NCBI RefSeq assembly: GCF_010015445.1
Contig: NC_053127.1
Span: 22,980,745-23,044,744 of the forward strand
Source: Perca fluviatilis
Lineage: Eukaryota > Chordata > Actinopteri > Perciformes > Percidae
Length of the DNA stretch: 64,000 nucleotides
Direction: 5' to 3'
The position numbers and the translations under genes were made by a program. Below are positions 38,816-50,338 of this stretch, piece after piece (position 1 is the stretch's first letter; every line of letters begins with the position of its first letter). The notes under the pieces are model-generated. The model was not told the DNA's origin and searched no databases. It worked only from the letters and a program-made list of their open reading frames with translations.

Positions 38816-39705
38816 GGGACCACTGGGTTACAGATTGGGAGGATGACAGGGGCTGAGCGAGCGACCCAGACACCTGCAAGCCAACCTGAGCTGCTGCCTG
38901 CCGGAGCTGAAATACAGGACACATGGCCTGACGGTGTGTAACGGATGGACATTTGAAGAGATGAATCATCTGGGGCTCTCACAAAAAAGCCTGATGCCTA
39001 CGAGCAAATGAGGGCTTAGTAATGACAGAGGTGGATTTGAAAGAATTTCTGAGTTGTATTTATCTTTCAGCCACTAAGAGAAGGGAAATAGTTTGAGCGA
39101 CCTGTCAATGGCTCTGTGAAGGGAGCTCTCAATTAGATCAATCCCATTCTGTTACCAAAATGTATTATTAATAATGACAACATTTTTGAGGTTTCAGGAG
39201 GAACACGTCTTACTTCATATAAGCTCAAACTGTTTCCACCTCTGAAGCCTATCTATGCATGCAGTGTTATCACTCTAACAATGCCTTTTTTTTTTCTTCC
39301 TCTTTTTGATACATTTGTACTTTTTCCTCTTGAGTTGAACTTTTCTCAGATGAAAAAAGAATCTCTTGATTCTTCAAAACTAAAACGTGAACACATTTTA
39401 CGAGCAAATATTCTAAAAAATATTTTTAAAAAGAGTCATATGTTACTTATTCTATTAAACATTACTTGGTGCCAAATACTTCTACATGTAATGTTTTGTC
39501 CGATTTTTTAAAATACAAATGTTAATACCTATATAATGTTTTATTCAGGCATAAAACACAGCATTAATCTGTCTGTATTTTACATAAATATGTCAAAGAA
39601 AACTTTCTATTAGCATTTTAACAAAAGTCATAAATTATAGTCCTATAATAATATTGTACCTTGTACCATGTACATGTAATGAATAAAAATATATGATGCA
39701 TCTGT
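38816..39705 (+). other. Probable 3' UTR of phldb1
   Basis: AT-rich sequence after the stop, ending near an AATAAA at 39682-39687. That site follows a strongly AT-rich stretch and precedes a TGTTTGTTTGT-type GT-rich element suitable for cleavage-factor binding. Confidence 0.65.
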
Positions 39706-41104
39706 TGGTTTGTTTGTCTGATAAACAAATTTGTTGCTAACAAATTGGTTAAACTGAGGACATGCAGTTACAAACCACTTCTTGCTTCCTAAATTAGTGT
39801 TTCTCACAAACAAGTCGTTAATTACCAGCTTTTTGTGAATAATCTCATAGGCCCTAATGAGCTGCTAGCGTTCACATTTAAATGAGAGCACACAATAGGT
39901 GTTTAAGACACTGCAGCTTCTCTATTTACATAAGAACAGTCAGGTGGTTGAATTACTTAATTGGCTCGTTAACTCAGATTATCTTCAGAAGTTGCTTGGG
40001 ACGTTGAAAACATATGCCTCATATATGTATTTCTGGCACAGTGTAATTAACGATATGGCTCGCCCTACAATAGGTAGGCCACTTGAAAATAAAAAAACAT
40101 TAAGTGAAATTACATGCAACTTAACATGCATGATTCAACATCAAGAAATTTGAAATCATGGAAAAAAATCTCATGGAAAAAAAGAAGAAAAAAAAAAGTC
40201 CCCCCAAAACAAGTTTTTTTATGAAAATATATTCACACAGTGTATCTCTTCTCACGCTTTCGGTTCAAATCAGTGACAGAGAGGTGCATGTGCAGATAAA
40301 TGATAATATATGACTTTGGCGGTGTGATTAATAATTATTGCAGGCAATTACTGGAATATTAAACAGACATGCAGGTAATCAGGGAAAAACACCTTGCCCC
40401 TGACAGGTACCAATTAGATTCAGCACTTGAAAAGTTTAGTTTTAATTCCCCGGTTTGTAGTGAAAAACATGTTATGTTTAGGGATTTTTATTAAAATGAA
40501 CAGTTCAGTACAGGGAAAGGTTCCTACTTTGAACTCAGACACTAGAGAGGACTATATCTGTCTGCAGCTTCACTGACAACGTTCACACTATTTGCGTTTC
40601 TCTAACCTTGAGAGAGATTTTCACACATCGTGCCCTTCAGTATCTTTGAGTCTCTGGCGCACCCGGCTGAATAATAAAGAGATCTTTAAGAGGGCAGTGT
40701 GAGCTCATTACCGTGGTGATGAGCAGGAGTGACACCCAGCCTTATTGTTGGTGAAATATTAATGAACCATGGGTGATTTCCCCTGACTTTCACACACGCA
40801 GACTGGCCATTCCCCCAGGCCTTTAGAGCACAAGTAAGATATAGGTTGGGCTGGGAATTAGTACGGATCTCACATGATTTTGTCAATATTAATGGGAGAT
40901 ATTAACCTCAACCTGAAAACAAGCTCAAAAAGTCTGATGAAATGGAGATATCTCTCTGCTAAGAGGGTGAGTTAATAGCATCACCTGTCAGAGACTTCCA
41001 CATCCTTCACAACATTTCAGCGCTGAATAAGTTTTCACATCCACATGTGAGTTCAGAGTAATTTAGGAGATTAAAGAGAAAAATCTCCTGCCCAACCCCG
41101 AACA
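39706..41104. other. Intergenic, no gene recognised
   Basis: AT-rich sequence with short A runs near 40170-40200. No exon with a coherent protein signature was found on either strand. Confidence 0.45.
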
Positions 41105-41118
41105 TCCCCCCCCCCCCT

Positions 41119-41196
<78 letters not shown>
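41105..41196. repeat. Poly(C) and (CA)n microsatellite
   Basis: A C-run at 41107-41117 followed by about 38 CA units. Two minus-strand open frames with Cys/Val runs are repeat artefacts. Confidence 0.95.
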
Positions 41197-41689
41197 CAGA
41201 TGAAAGAAGCTTTCACTAAATGCATCTGATACACCAGTGAAAGTTCCAGTCTTAATGTGTACCGCTTTGAACAAATCTTCACTCTCTTTGCAGGCAATGT
41301 AAAATGACAGTCGTGAATTCCAAATAGGGTAGACAATGTACAAATCATTAAAATTACAATAAATAGAAACATGTTTTTGGATTCCATGGCAAGCACAACA
41401 ATGATATCTGAAAAATATCCAGAGGGGAGAATAAGCAGAAGCACCAGCACTGACCTAATGAGGCCAACAAAAACATTGTGAATATCACAACTGCACCCCA
41501 TAGTATTATTTTTTATTCCATTCACTAGCAGCCATAAAAGTCAAGTACTTTCCAATATTGCAGTGTGAAACCTGTCAGTAAGCCCGATCACGGAAGGTTT
41601 GTGTCATGTGGATCCACCGACAGAATCGATGTCATTACTTAGAATTCCTCATGGGGGCGATAGAAACTACGCACTATAGCTTTAATTAA

Positions 41690-42373
41690 AGTGCCCATAT
41701 TATATGGTATTTGGGGTGTTCTTTTGTGTCTCTGGTGCTTCCACACACATACAAACTTTGAAAAAAATCCATCCATGCTGTTTTGAGTGAGATACGGTTT
41801 CTGAATGTGTCCTGCCTTCAGTCTCCTGGTGAGCTGTTCAAAATCGGCTCGGACTGTGACGTCACAATCCGAAACGAGGTGGCTAACCGCAACCGTTAGC
41901 TCGTAGCGTTAGCGTTAGCATGCTAACGCTAATGCTAACACTAGCATGGTACCTCGTTCTCAATAGCAAAGCACTGCTACAACACACACAAGTTCACCAT
42001 AATCTACAAAAGAACTACTTACATGTGCGCCCTCATTTAGAAGTCTCCCAGCTAATCCTGCCTTGTAACTGACTGAAGTTGTAGAAACAGCCTTTCTTTT
42101 ACTTCTATGGAGCTAGCTAGCTGACATGATCTACATCTGAGCTACTGAGCATGTGCGAGTGCAATCAAAGATAGTACAGAAGAAGAAGATGAAAAGAGGT
42201 CTTACTCTGTAGCTAAAACAGAAACCAGGTGAAAAGAGGATCTACAGCAGTGAGAGAGAGCTGTGCAGTACAACTAAAATATGGTGTTTTTTGAAAATTA
42301 AACCATGTAAACCTATTCTGGTACAACCTTAAAATACAATTATGAACCTGAAAATGAGTATAATATGGGCGCT
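41690..42373. mobile_element. TTAA-flanked DNA element (agtgcccatattat termini)
   Basis: TTAA at 41686-41689 and 42374-42377 bracket inverted termini agtgcccatattat and ataatatgggcgct (13 of 14 match). The 684-bp interior is non-coding and includes a GTTAGC/GCTAAC-rich palindromic patch at about 41896-41945 and gtgacgtcac at 41858-41867. TTAA sites suggest mobilisation by a piggyBac-type transposase. Confidence 0.8.
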
Positions 42374-42520
42374 TTAATTTCACCCACATAAATAAAATGT
42401 AATGTGAAAATGAACAGATGAAATATGAGGAATAAAACATGTTTTTGTACAGTAAAGCCAGTTTTAATCTGCCAGACTTAAACATATTTAAAGTTCAGTG
42501 TCAATCTAAAAAAATGACAG

Positions 42521-43131
42521 TTAAAGCGTAACTCGCGCCAAAATGCAACCAAGTCTTTTTGTGAATGTACCCGAGTCAAACTTTCGTTTAAAAGCATAAT
42601 TAGGACGTAAACGCCACTTTTAAGATTTACCGTATTTTCGTTTTTTAGTCAAATGGCCTTTTGATTGGGAGTGACAGGGGCACTACTATGATATCATCAA
42701 AATCACTATTTTATAACACTAAGAAGGCTCGACACAACATGAAACTTTGCTCAAAGTCTCACCAGGGGCTCTACACATGAACTCGAGCATTGATAACATT
42801 GTTTGTGTACACAGAGTTTATTAAAAGTAAAGGTTTTGAACAACCAGCTTTTTTCCGCTCGCCGCCATCTTGCCACTCAAAAAGTGTCGATCTCCGAATG
42901 TGAATGAACGGACTCCATAGGAGGAAATGTCATTCTTATATGAGGCTCCTTTTTCAACTACAAGGTCAATATTGTTTTTCAAAAATGACAAAATTATCCG
43001 TGCATTTATATGGAACTAAGCTTTAGGAGCTTTCCATCTTTACTCTCCTCCCTGTTAACGTTGCATTCGGAGATCGACACTTTTTGACTGGCAAGATGGC
43101 GGCGAGAGGAAAAACCAACTGCTATGCTTTA
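42521..43131. mobile_element. Dispersed element with a large internal hairpin
   Basis: Starts TTAAAGCGTAACTCGCGCC and ends near atgctttaa, loosely mirrored. Arms at 42857-42900 and 43064-43106 are nearly perfect inverted repeats of about 43 bp around a 163-nt loop. Both arms include AAGATGGCGGC or its complement. The word ggctcgacacaacatgaaac is one I recall from other fish sequences. No coding capacity. Confidence 0.6.
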
Positions 43132-43174
43132 AGTGAAGCTCTGAGGAAACGAACGGCATAAGCTGTGTTATGAG

Positions 43175-43531
43175 TAGGGTTGGGTACTGAAACCTGGTTC
43201 CACTATGGAACCGGTTCCTACGCAATCGGTAGGAATCGAACCGGATTAGAACGCAAATTTTGGTTCCTCATTTAGGTTCCACTTAATGGGTCGACTGAAA
43301 TATTTTCCCTCTGTCACTCCGAAACGGATGTAGAAATATCACACTTTCTCCGTAGTCTACCGTTAGCTAGCTATCGTAAATGTAGGCTACTTTTAAAATG
43401 CCATATTTTCCCTCTGGGCTCACCAAAATGTCATTTTTCAGTTTTTTTAAGAATCGGTTTAGGAATCAGAATCGTTTTAAAAATACCGGTTCGGCATCGG
43501 AATCGTAAAAATCCAAACGGTACCCAACCTA
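43175..43531. mobile_element. hAT-type MITE with perfect target-site duplication
   Basis: 357 bp with termini tagggttgggtac and gtacccaaccta. It is flanked on both sides by the identical 8-mer gttatgag (43167-43174 and 43532-43539). An 8-bp duplication and this terminus are typical of hAT elements. Short inner repeats of ggaaccggttcc and gaatcgaac type add more palindromic structure. Confidence 0.9.
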
Positions 43532-43539
43532 GTTATGAG

Positions 43540-45473
43540 CAAGAAGCATATTATGGTTCGAATGAATATCGTCTGTGTAAAGCTCAAAGGCGATAGACGC
43601 TGAGCCTCTGGGGTAACTCGGCTCTTCAGGGCGGAATGACACAGCCTGAGTGCTGCGAATGACACTGAGGAACCATTTGGGACTTGTTTCCTTAAAGAGC
43701 TAAAATTTTAAAGAACACAAGTGATGCACGAACAGTAAGTTTGAGTTAAAATCTGCGACCCTTGATTCATTTTTCACAATCTTGGTTATTCTGTTGTTCT
43801 GTTTTTTGTTGAGTTTTTCCTCCCAGACCTTTTATACAACACTTACTTTTACATCCGCAATATGTGCCAATCAACCGAATTGATACTGAAATTAACTTTT
43901 ACAATATGGGGTTTCATTTTTTCCACGCCAGGTCAGTATAGGCTGAGCTTTGTGTGCCTTCAAGATGCCTTCAGGAGTTAGACATAGTTAGGAGTGTTCT
44001 CCTAAAAGCTGTGACATTCCAAAGGAGGACAAAACAGACGCTGTAGTCCTTTACATCAAACACCTCTTATTTACCACAAAGTCCATGAGAAATAGAGTAG
44101 TAAATAAACATAAACCGCATGACTGACTGGTTCACACCTGTCAAACACTAAATGCAAATGAAGTTAGTCTAGATAGCATTTGTAAATGAAAATTATACCA
44201 CGCTTGTCACTTATTTGAGACTTGATTAACTGTTTTCGTGCCAAACAAATGGGAGTGATTTGTAGGCTGAACACACACAAAAACATTCACAAAGCCCCCT
44301 GAGAGGCTTCCATTCACAAGTCGTAACTGAATTCCATGTTTTCATCGTATGTTCAAAGAGGGGCAAAAGTTGAGGACAATAAATTCTGAGAGATGATGAT
44401 GAAATGATGGTGTAACTCTTACTAACATGCCATACGTGCATTTGGCATGCAGCATCAACTTTTTTCTTGACTTCTCGCCTTATACACAATATTCAGACAA
44501 TGTATTTGGGCATCAATTGATGGACGGCCTCATCTCGCTGTAGAAAATGATAATACATATATCTCAAATATATCTGATCAGGTCAACAACCTGGGAAATT
44601 GTAATAATCCAGATTTTGCTCTGAGACACTGAGCCTATTGGATTATCAAAAGCAAAAAGGAGAATTAAATGTATTTTGCTGCATATGTTTTGTTTTTGTT
44701 TTTTTACACATTTTACATCTTCTCCTAAATAATGACAAAGGATATTGAACTTAATAATGAGGATGACAGGTAAATGCAGCAGCGCTGTCATGAGAAGCAC
44801 CTTGGATTTCTCTCCCATGATGCAGGAGGCCCTCAGTGGACCAATTAATACAGACAGAGAGAGCAGTCAGCGATTTCCTGTGAGACTCTCCATCTTCACC
44901 AGATACTACAGTACTATCTCAATCTGGTCTCCATTACAACCACATTTATCTAGATTGCATCAGGTTGCCCTTCTACAAATCTCTCAAAGCTCCACTCATA
45001 TGATAGCTACCACACAGTCGGCATTTTGCTGAATAGCTCCTCCGTAACAGGGCTGTCCCTTTAAATGACTCAGATTAAAACAGATGGACTTGTGTATTTC
45101 AGAGTCCGACTCAGAGCATGTTACTCAAATTCAAAATAATCGACAGAGTTTCTGTAGATTAACTCTGTTCAAAGGACACATTTCCCTATGTGTGAAAACC
45201 ACACCGCTGTAGCCGTTCTGGAGAATGTGATTATGTGCAATCAATTCAGGTTAGATGTTTCCCGAAATTCACTTAATACACAGACATGCTGCTCAGTGGA
45301 CAAAATCTATTAGTGTTTAGTCAATATGCAAATTCAGCAAAAGTGGAAATAAGCGTATTGGTTTTGACAAAATGATAATGAGATGCAACTCAGCAAATGA
45401 GATGGAGGAATAGTTGAAAAAGCAGGGGGGCCGAAACAGAGGTGAGGTGGAAGGAAAACAGCAGGTATGGAGG

Positions 45474-45536
<63 letters not shown>

Positions 45537-47080
45537 CCCATGGCAACAGCAACCAGAAAACAAGTCTAAAATAGGGGGCAGTGTCCGCTATTACTATGGC
45601 AACAGGAGACAGGAGAACAGCACATTCACTCAGCTTCGGGATTTGCTGAAAGGAGAAAAACAAAACGATATTCCTTTTTCTCAATTGTAATTGACAGTAA
45701 TTACCAGTAAATCAATTTGGTTCTGTCAGCTGTGTCTCACTAAATTAGCCATGGAAATAAGGACTCTCAAAGTAACAGTCAACAACAAAGGGTGAATAAT
45801 TTATCTTCCATCATTCACTAACTCAGTGTCATTTCATCGAACAATGTCCCAGTTGATTCCCATATGAGCTGACAGCTATTTATTTGATTAGCAAAAAAAC
45901 ATATTTGACATATTTGCAATAGAGAAATTGCAAAATAATAACACAAAGAGACTGCATGCCTATGGCAACATGTATTCCTATTGTATCTTTTAAGTCCACT
46001 ATTAAATGACATGCTTTCTTATTTAGTTTTCTAAACAGTATAATCAGTCAGACAGACTTGATTACCACAAGCTGTTTGGTAATACTGTAACACAAATAGC
46101 TTTTCTCAGCTTTAAAAACTGCAGTATGGATATCCACGCCCGGTTTGTTTACCTGAAGCATGTGCACAGTCTGCACTGCAGAAAAAAAACAAAACAAAAC
46201 AGTGATGCTTTGCCTTGCCTACCACAGACCAATCACATTTCACATGTAGCCGAATCGAACCAATGACAGAGCGGCAGTCTGAGTACACGCAGCCAATCGC
46301 TCTGAGCATGGACCACTGATGCAATGGAGATGCAACAGACTTCTAACTGAACAACAAAGTGCGTTGTGAATCAACTAGACCCCTTTCAAAACAATACCAT
46401 GGCACATTGTAAAGTACAGACTCGGAACTGTATTCGTGCGTATTTGAGAGCCATGTTCACGTAAATCTATGTTACACCGTCGAGCTCAGAAACGGACGTA
46501 CTGCCCTTACTATTTCCCTGGTAGGCTACTGCCTCTACAGCAACACGGGTTATAGATAGAAACAATGATAACGCGCTCCATGGTAACGCGTTACACATTG
46601 TGATTACTTTTCGCATTACTACTGAGATGATATCACTTTAACAACAAGTGAGAACCACTTATTTGCTTTCCGCTTCGAAATGTCAAGTTTCATTGAATAA
46701 TTGACCCTGAATTAGTGTTTCGTCTCTGACTAAACAAACATTGAGCTTTTAAATATATTTCATTAGCTGTCAGTGGACTGTCGACTATATCCTACACTGT
46801 TTTCATTTATTTTTGTTATCCTACATTGGTTGCCTTTCTATTAACTTTTTTTCGGTTATGTTTCCTTTTTAATTAGGCTACCGTTTTTTATTTTTTTTTA
46901 TTTTGAAAACAATCCTCATGTTGTGGCTGTATTACAACAGTAATGTAAGAAACTAATCATTACATACTTAGGGGTGGTGGTACTTTTAAAACCAGCATTA
47001 AGGAACGAGTAAATGTAGGCTACTTTTATAACGGAGGCCGGCGGAGAGTTTGTGGGACGTCCTTCGATGAGACGCGGCGG
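43540..47080. other. Intergenic, upstream of atf5
   Basis: No gene recognised. A (GA)n microsatellite lies at 45479-45529. Sequence close to 47000-47110 becomes GC-rich (gcggcgggtgggggcgga), marking the atf5 promoter side. Confidence 0.5.
45479..45529. repeat. (GA)n microsatellite
   Basis: About 25 GA units. Confidence 0.95.
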
Positions 47081-47240
47081 GTGGGGGCGGAGGGATCTAC
47101 GCTCGGCAGCACGGTTTGTCCTGGTGACGCAGTTGGTTGCTAGGTGTGAATGAACTGATGCTTTCTCACAATTAAGCAGCTCCTCAGTTTACAGGTCGAC
47201 CACAAAGCAACAACTCGTCCTTTTGCGCTGCCCCGGATAT
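47030..47240 (+). promoter_or_regulatory. Putative atf5 promoter
   Basis: A GC-rich patch with a GC-box-like gggggcggag (about 47083-47093) is followed by gtgacgcag (about 47124-47132), which resembles a CRE/ATF half-site. No clear TATA box. The transcription start is inferred to lie between here and uORF1 at 47254. Confidence 0.45.
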
Positions 47241-47253
47241 TCCGAGCTCAAAT

Positions 47254-47265
47254 ATGGCTCTTTAA
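47254..47265 (+). promoter_or_regulatory. atf5 uORF1 (3 codons)
   Basis: ATG GCT CTT TAA encodes Met-Ala-Leu. Mammalian ATF5 mRNA has a 3-codon uORF1 in the same position. Ribosomes that translate it can resume scanning, which is the first half of the delayed re-initiation switch controlled by eIF2-alpha phosphorylation. Confidence 0.8.
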
Positions 47266-47347
47266 ACTCGTGAAGTTGTTGGACCCGAAAATAAATCGTG
47301 CTTTGCTTTAGCAACGCACCCCAAAGTGCTACCTTGTTTCTGCAAGA

Positions 47348-48515
47348 ATGGAGTAAGTCAAACTCTCTACTCGCTATCCATACATCTGTGTCAAGTTTGT
47401 TTCTGTTTTGTATTGTATTTGTTGTATCTGGTTGTGTGTCACAAGTGATTACAGTTGCGGAGCGGTTGGTTCTTTGGCTGGTTTCTCTGCTTTATAATAC
47501 ATTCTTCTATTTTGATATCCTCAATTATTTGCCTAAAAATATTTAATCTTCATTTAAGGTGTTCATTCTGGGTCTGTTTTGGATTGCTTTGATAACATTG
47601 TGCAGGGTTAATAGGCTATATCAGATAGCTGTGTTATGTGATGGTATGATATTTATGGTAAATGTCTATGCATATGCTCCAGCCTGTTCTGTACAGTGGA
47701 GATAACACATTTCTCTCACTTTCAGTTGCCTGCCTTGCCAGGTCTCAATTTAAATACAACATTTATTGTCAACTAAACTGCTTAAGTGGTCAAACAGACG
47801 TGATTAATTCAAAGGAACATGCGATTAGAAGTAGCTGATCTGCGTAAATCCGATTTAACGATCAGGGTGTCTCTCACTTAGAGCGTTACTCTCGTTCTTC
47901 TTGACAACAGCTTGGCTTTTAACAACGTCACTAGGTCCCACGTGTTTTGAGGTCTTCAAGTGCATTTTGCTTTGAGGGAGTTCAAGGCTCAAAGGACCCA
48001 GCTACCACTTGTGTCTCACTTACTGTGTCAATGCTGAGGTTTGGTTTTTGAAATAACTTATATTTGATTCGGTTTTAAATAATTGATATTTTATATAAAT
48101 GCCCCTTGTTTTGGAGAGTTAATTTTGTCATTGCTCAAGACCCCATGTTTCTTACATGTTGACCTGCAGGTGATTTCTTCATTGTAACCCATCTGTCAAC
48201 AGACTCAGTCATGTTGAGAAACTTGCTGAGGGCAGCAAGAGTGACATTCCTGATTCCTGGTCGAGTGAATAAGTTGCATCTTTTTAGCAGCATGTTTCTG
48301 ATCCATGTTTCTGTTTACCCTCCAGGTTTCATTATGCTCACCCATCCCTGCTCTCTGTGGCCCATCTGTCAGACCCTGCTTGCTCTCAGCATATGCTTGG
48401 ACTTGGACTGAATCAAAGCACCAACAGACAATATGATGGCAACATCAGCTCCTGTTTGGAAGACTCTTCATGTCTGCCTGGCAGACCCCCTCGCTCTCTC
48501 TCACCCACAGGCTAA
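47348..48515 (+). promoter_or_regulatory. atf5 uORF2, spliced, overlapping the main start
   Basis: The ATG at 47348 lies 4 nt before the splice donor at 47353 (gtaagt). Joined to exon 2 (from 48326, after tttaccctccag), the frame continues to TAA at 48513-48515, giving 64 codons. It overlaps the main ATG (48433) by 83 nt in a different frame. Human ATF5 uORF2 is about 59 codons with the same overlap, as I recall. It should block the main frame in unstressed cells. No other ATG lies between uORF1 and uORF2. Confidence 0.8.
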
Positions 48516-50338
48516 CCACAGCCAATCACAGGGGTGCAGGGGGGAGGTGTCAGAGGAGAGTCAGCATTTAATTGGTGAGTTGCAGCGAGTACGCTTTTTT
48601 ATATTTTTCCCCATTTCAGGTGGGCTCGGCACTGCAGCACATTCGTCCTTCTTGAACAGTAAGTAAAAAACTAGCTACGCCTAATACGTTGCTATGCTGC
48701 AACTATATTTTGAAAAAATCTTGTGTCGCATTTACTATTGTCGATCAGATTATGCCTTTGGAAAACTGCTACGTGCAATGCTGGGTGATTGATATGTTTA
48801 TAGTGTTTGCATGAACGTTGTTATTTAGCGTTTAACAATTTTTTTCCTCTCCTCGATAGGTGATGGTCTCACTGACTGGATGACGGAAGAAGTGGATTTC
48901 TCCTCGTACCTCCCGAACCCTCCTTCCCCTCCCTCCTCCACCAATGCCTCCCTTCCCCCTTCACCCCTTCAGAATGATATCCAGGTGCCCTCTGACTTGG
49001 AGGTCATGACCTCTCTGCTGCAAGAGGAACTTGCCCAACTAGAGGATTACTTTCTGTCTGAACCACTGCCAGAGAAAGGGCCCAGGCTGGGAAAATGCGA
49101 CAGGGGTCCACTGCCGGCGGGTCCTCAGCCATTTAGTCAGCTGCCATACGCATCATACTCTACATCCAACCAATCTGAATCCAGTCCACTCCTTGTTACC
49201 CTGGCAACCGGAGAACTGGACCTGCTGAGTATTTGTGGCGGTCCCATTGGGCGATCCAAAATTCCAAGACACGCCCCGTACAGCTGCAGTCGCCCCACTG
49301 GGTGTGTTAGGAAAAGACTTCCTGATGGTGTGAGGTTCAGTGAAGGCTATGACAACAGTTTGTTGAGTTCCAAAGGAAGTAACTTAGGTAACTCAGCGGT
49401 GACCCTTACAGGTAACTATGACTGCGTAGAGGACGAGCAGCTGGTAGAGAAAAGCTTCTCTCTGGGTAGTGCAGTCGAGGTCAGAAGATGTGCCGTTTTA
49501 CCAAAAGACGAGAAAAATTGCTGTTTCAGTCAAAATGTCATAGGTGGTGCAAAGGTTGTTGGTGGTGGATTTGGCTTCGGCGCATCTCTTGATGTCCCGC
49601 ACAAGAAAGAGGATCTGCTGATGTATAGCATGAGGGAGGTCAGCGGAGGCACTGGTAACAACCAAGTGCTGAATAGTATCAAAAGTAGTGTGGAGGTGAC
49701 AAAAGCCACCGTTTCTTGGAAAACAGAGAGCAGTGAAGGTTTTTATCTTCCAGCAACACCACAGCCTGAGGCCTATCATAGCTTCTTAGGCAACATCAAC
49801 GAACAGCTGAAATCAGAGAGTCAACATCATTCCAACAATCAGATAGGGCAACATGATTTACACTGTAATTTCCTGGAGGATCAGGGCCCAGAGTGTCTTT
49901 TAATGGCTAGGGAGAGTCTGAACTCGGAGTCTTCGGGGCACGGACAAGCATGCAGGCTGAAGGAGCACTGTGCTATGAAATACGAAGAGGACCTCATTCC
50001 GGCTGAAGGTGGCGAGCGCAAACAGAAGAAGAGAGATCAGAACAAAACTGCCGCACACAGGTAAGTTTTAGCTTCTGCTTGATGAAATAAAACGGTCAAT
50101 GTGAATTCACGGGTAAAGAACTGCAATTAATCTTTGTTTTGCTTAATGCAGGTATCGGCAGCGAAAAAGGGCGGAGCTAGATTCTTTGGAGGAACAGTTG
50201 CATGGCCTTGAAGGGAGGAACCGGGAGCTCCGAGACAAGGCAGAGTCGGTAGAACGTGAAATCCAGTATGTCAAAGACCTGCTGATTGAAGTTTACAAGG
50301 CCCGCAGCCAAAGGCTCAAGCAGGACACCACAGCGTAA
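48433..50338 (+). CDS. atf5: ATF5 bZIP transcription factor
   Basis: Coding exons 48433-48574, 48860-50060 and 50152-50338 join in phase and give 509 residues. ATF5 is a stress-induced bZIP activator that binds C/EBP-ATF composite sites and works in the integrated stress and mitochondrial unfolded-protein responses. The N-terminal activation region keeps [13 protein letters not shown], matching the human segment. The C-terminus has a basic region at about 434-458 ([18 protein letters not shown]), then a leucine zipper and [22 protein letters not shown], which is nearly identical to ATF5 and clearly different from ATF4. The middle of the protein is far longer than in human (282 residues) and unlike known domains. 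The start MMATSAPVW lies 18 nt after a 25-codon uORF in the same frame (48334-48411). Which teleost copy (a or b) cannot be told from sequence alone. Stk36 lies tail-to-tail downstream. Confidence 0.92.

Noticed and set aside
41007..41525. 172-residue minus-strand frame with Cys-Val runs
   Set aside because: The (CA)n microsatellite creates the runs, and the flanks have no recognised homology.
45334..45690. Open frames with Arg/Glu or Ser/Leu runs
   Set aside because: Produced by the (GA)n microsatellite.
48620..48658. Separate 39-nt atf5 exon bounded by cag and gtaagt
   Set aside because: It would need an intron of only 45 nt before it, too short for vertebrate splicing; an alternative donor is more likely.
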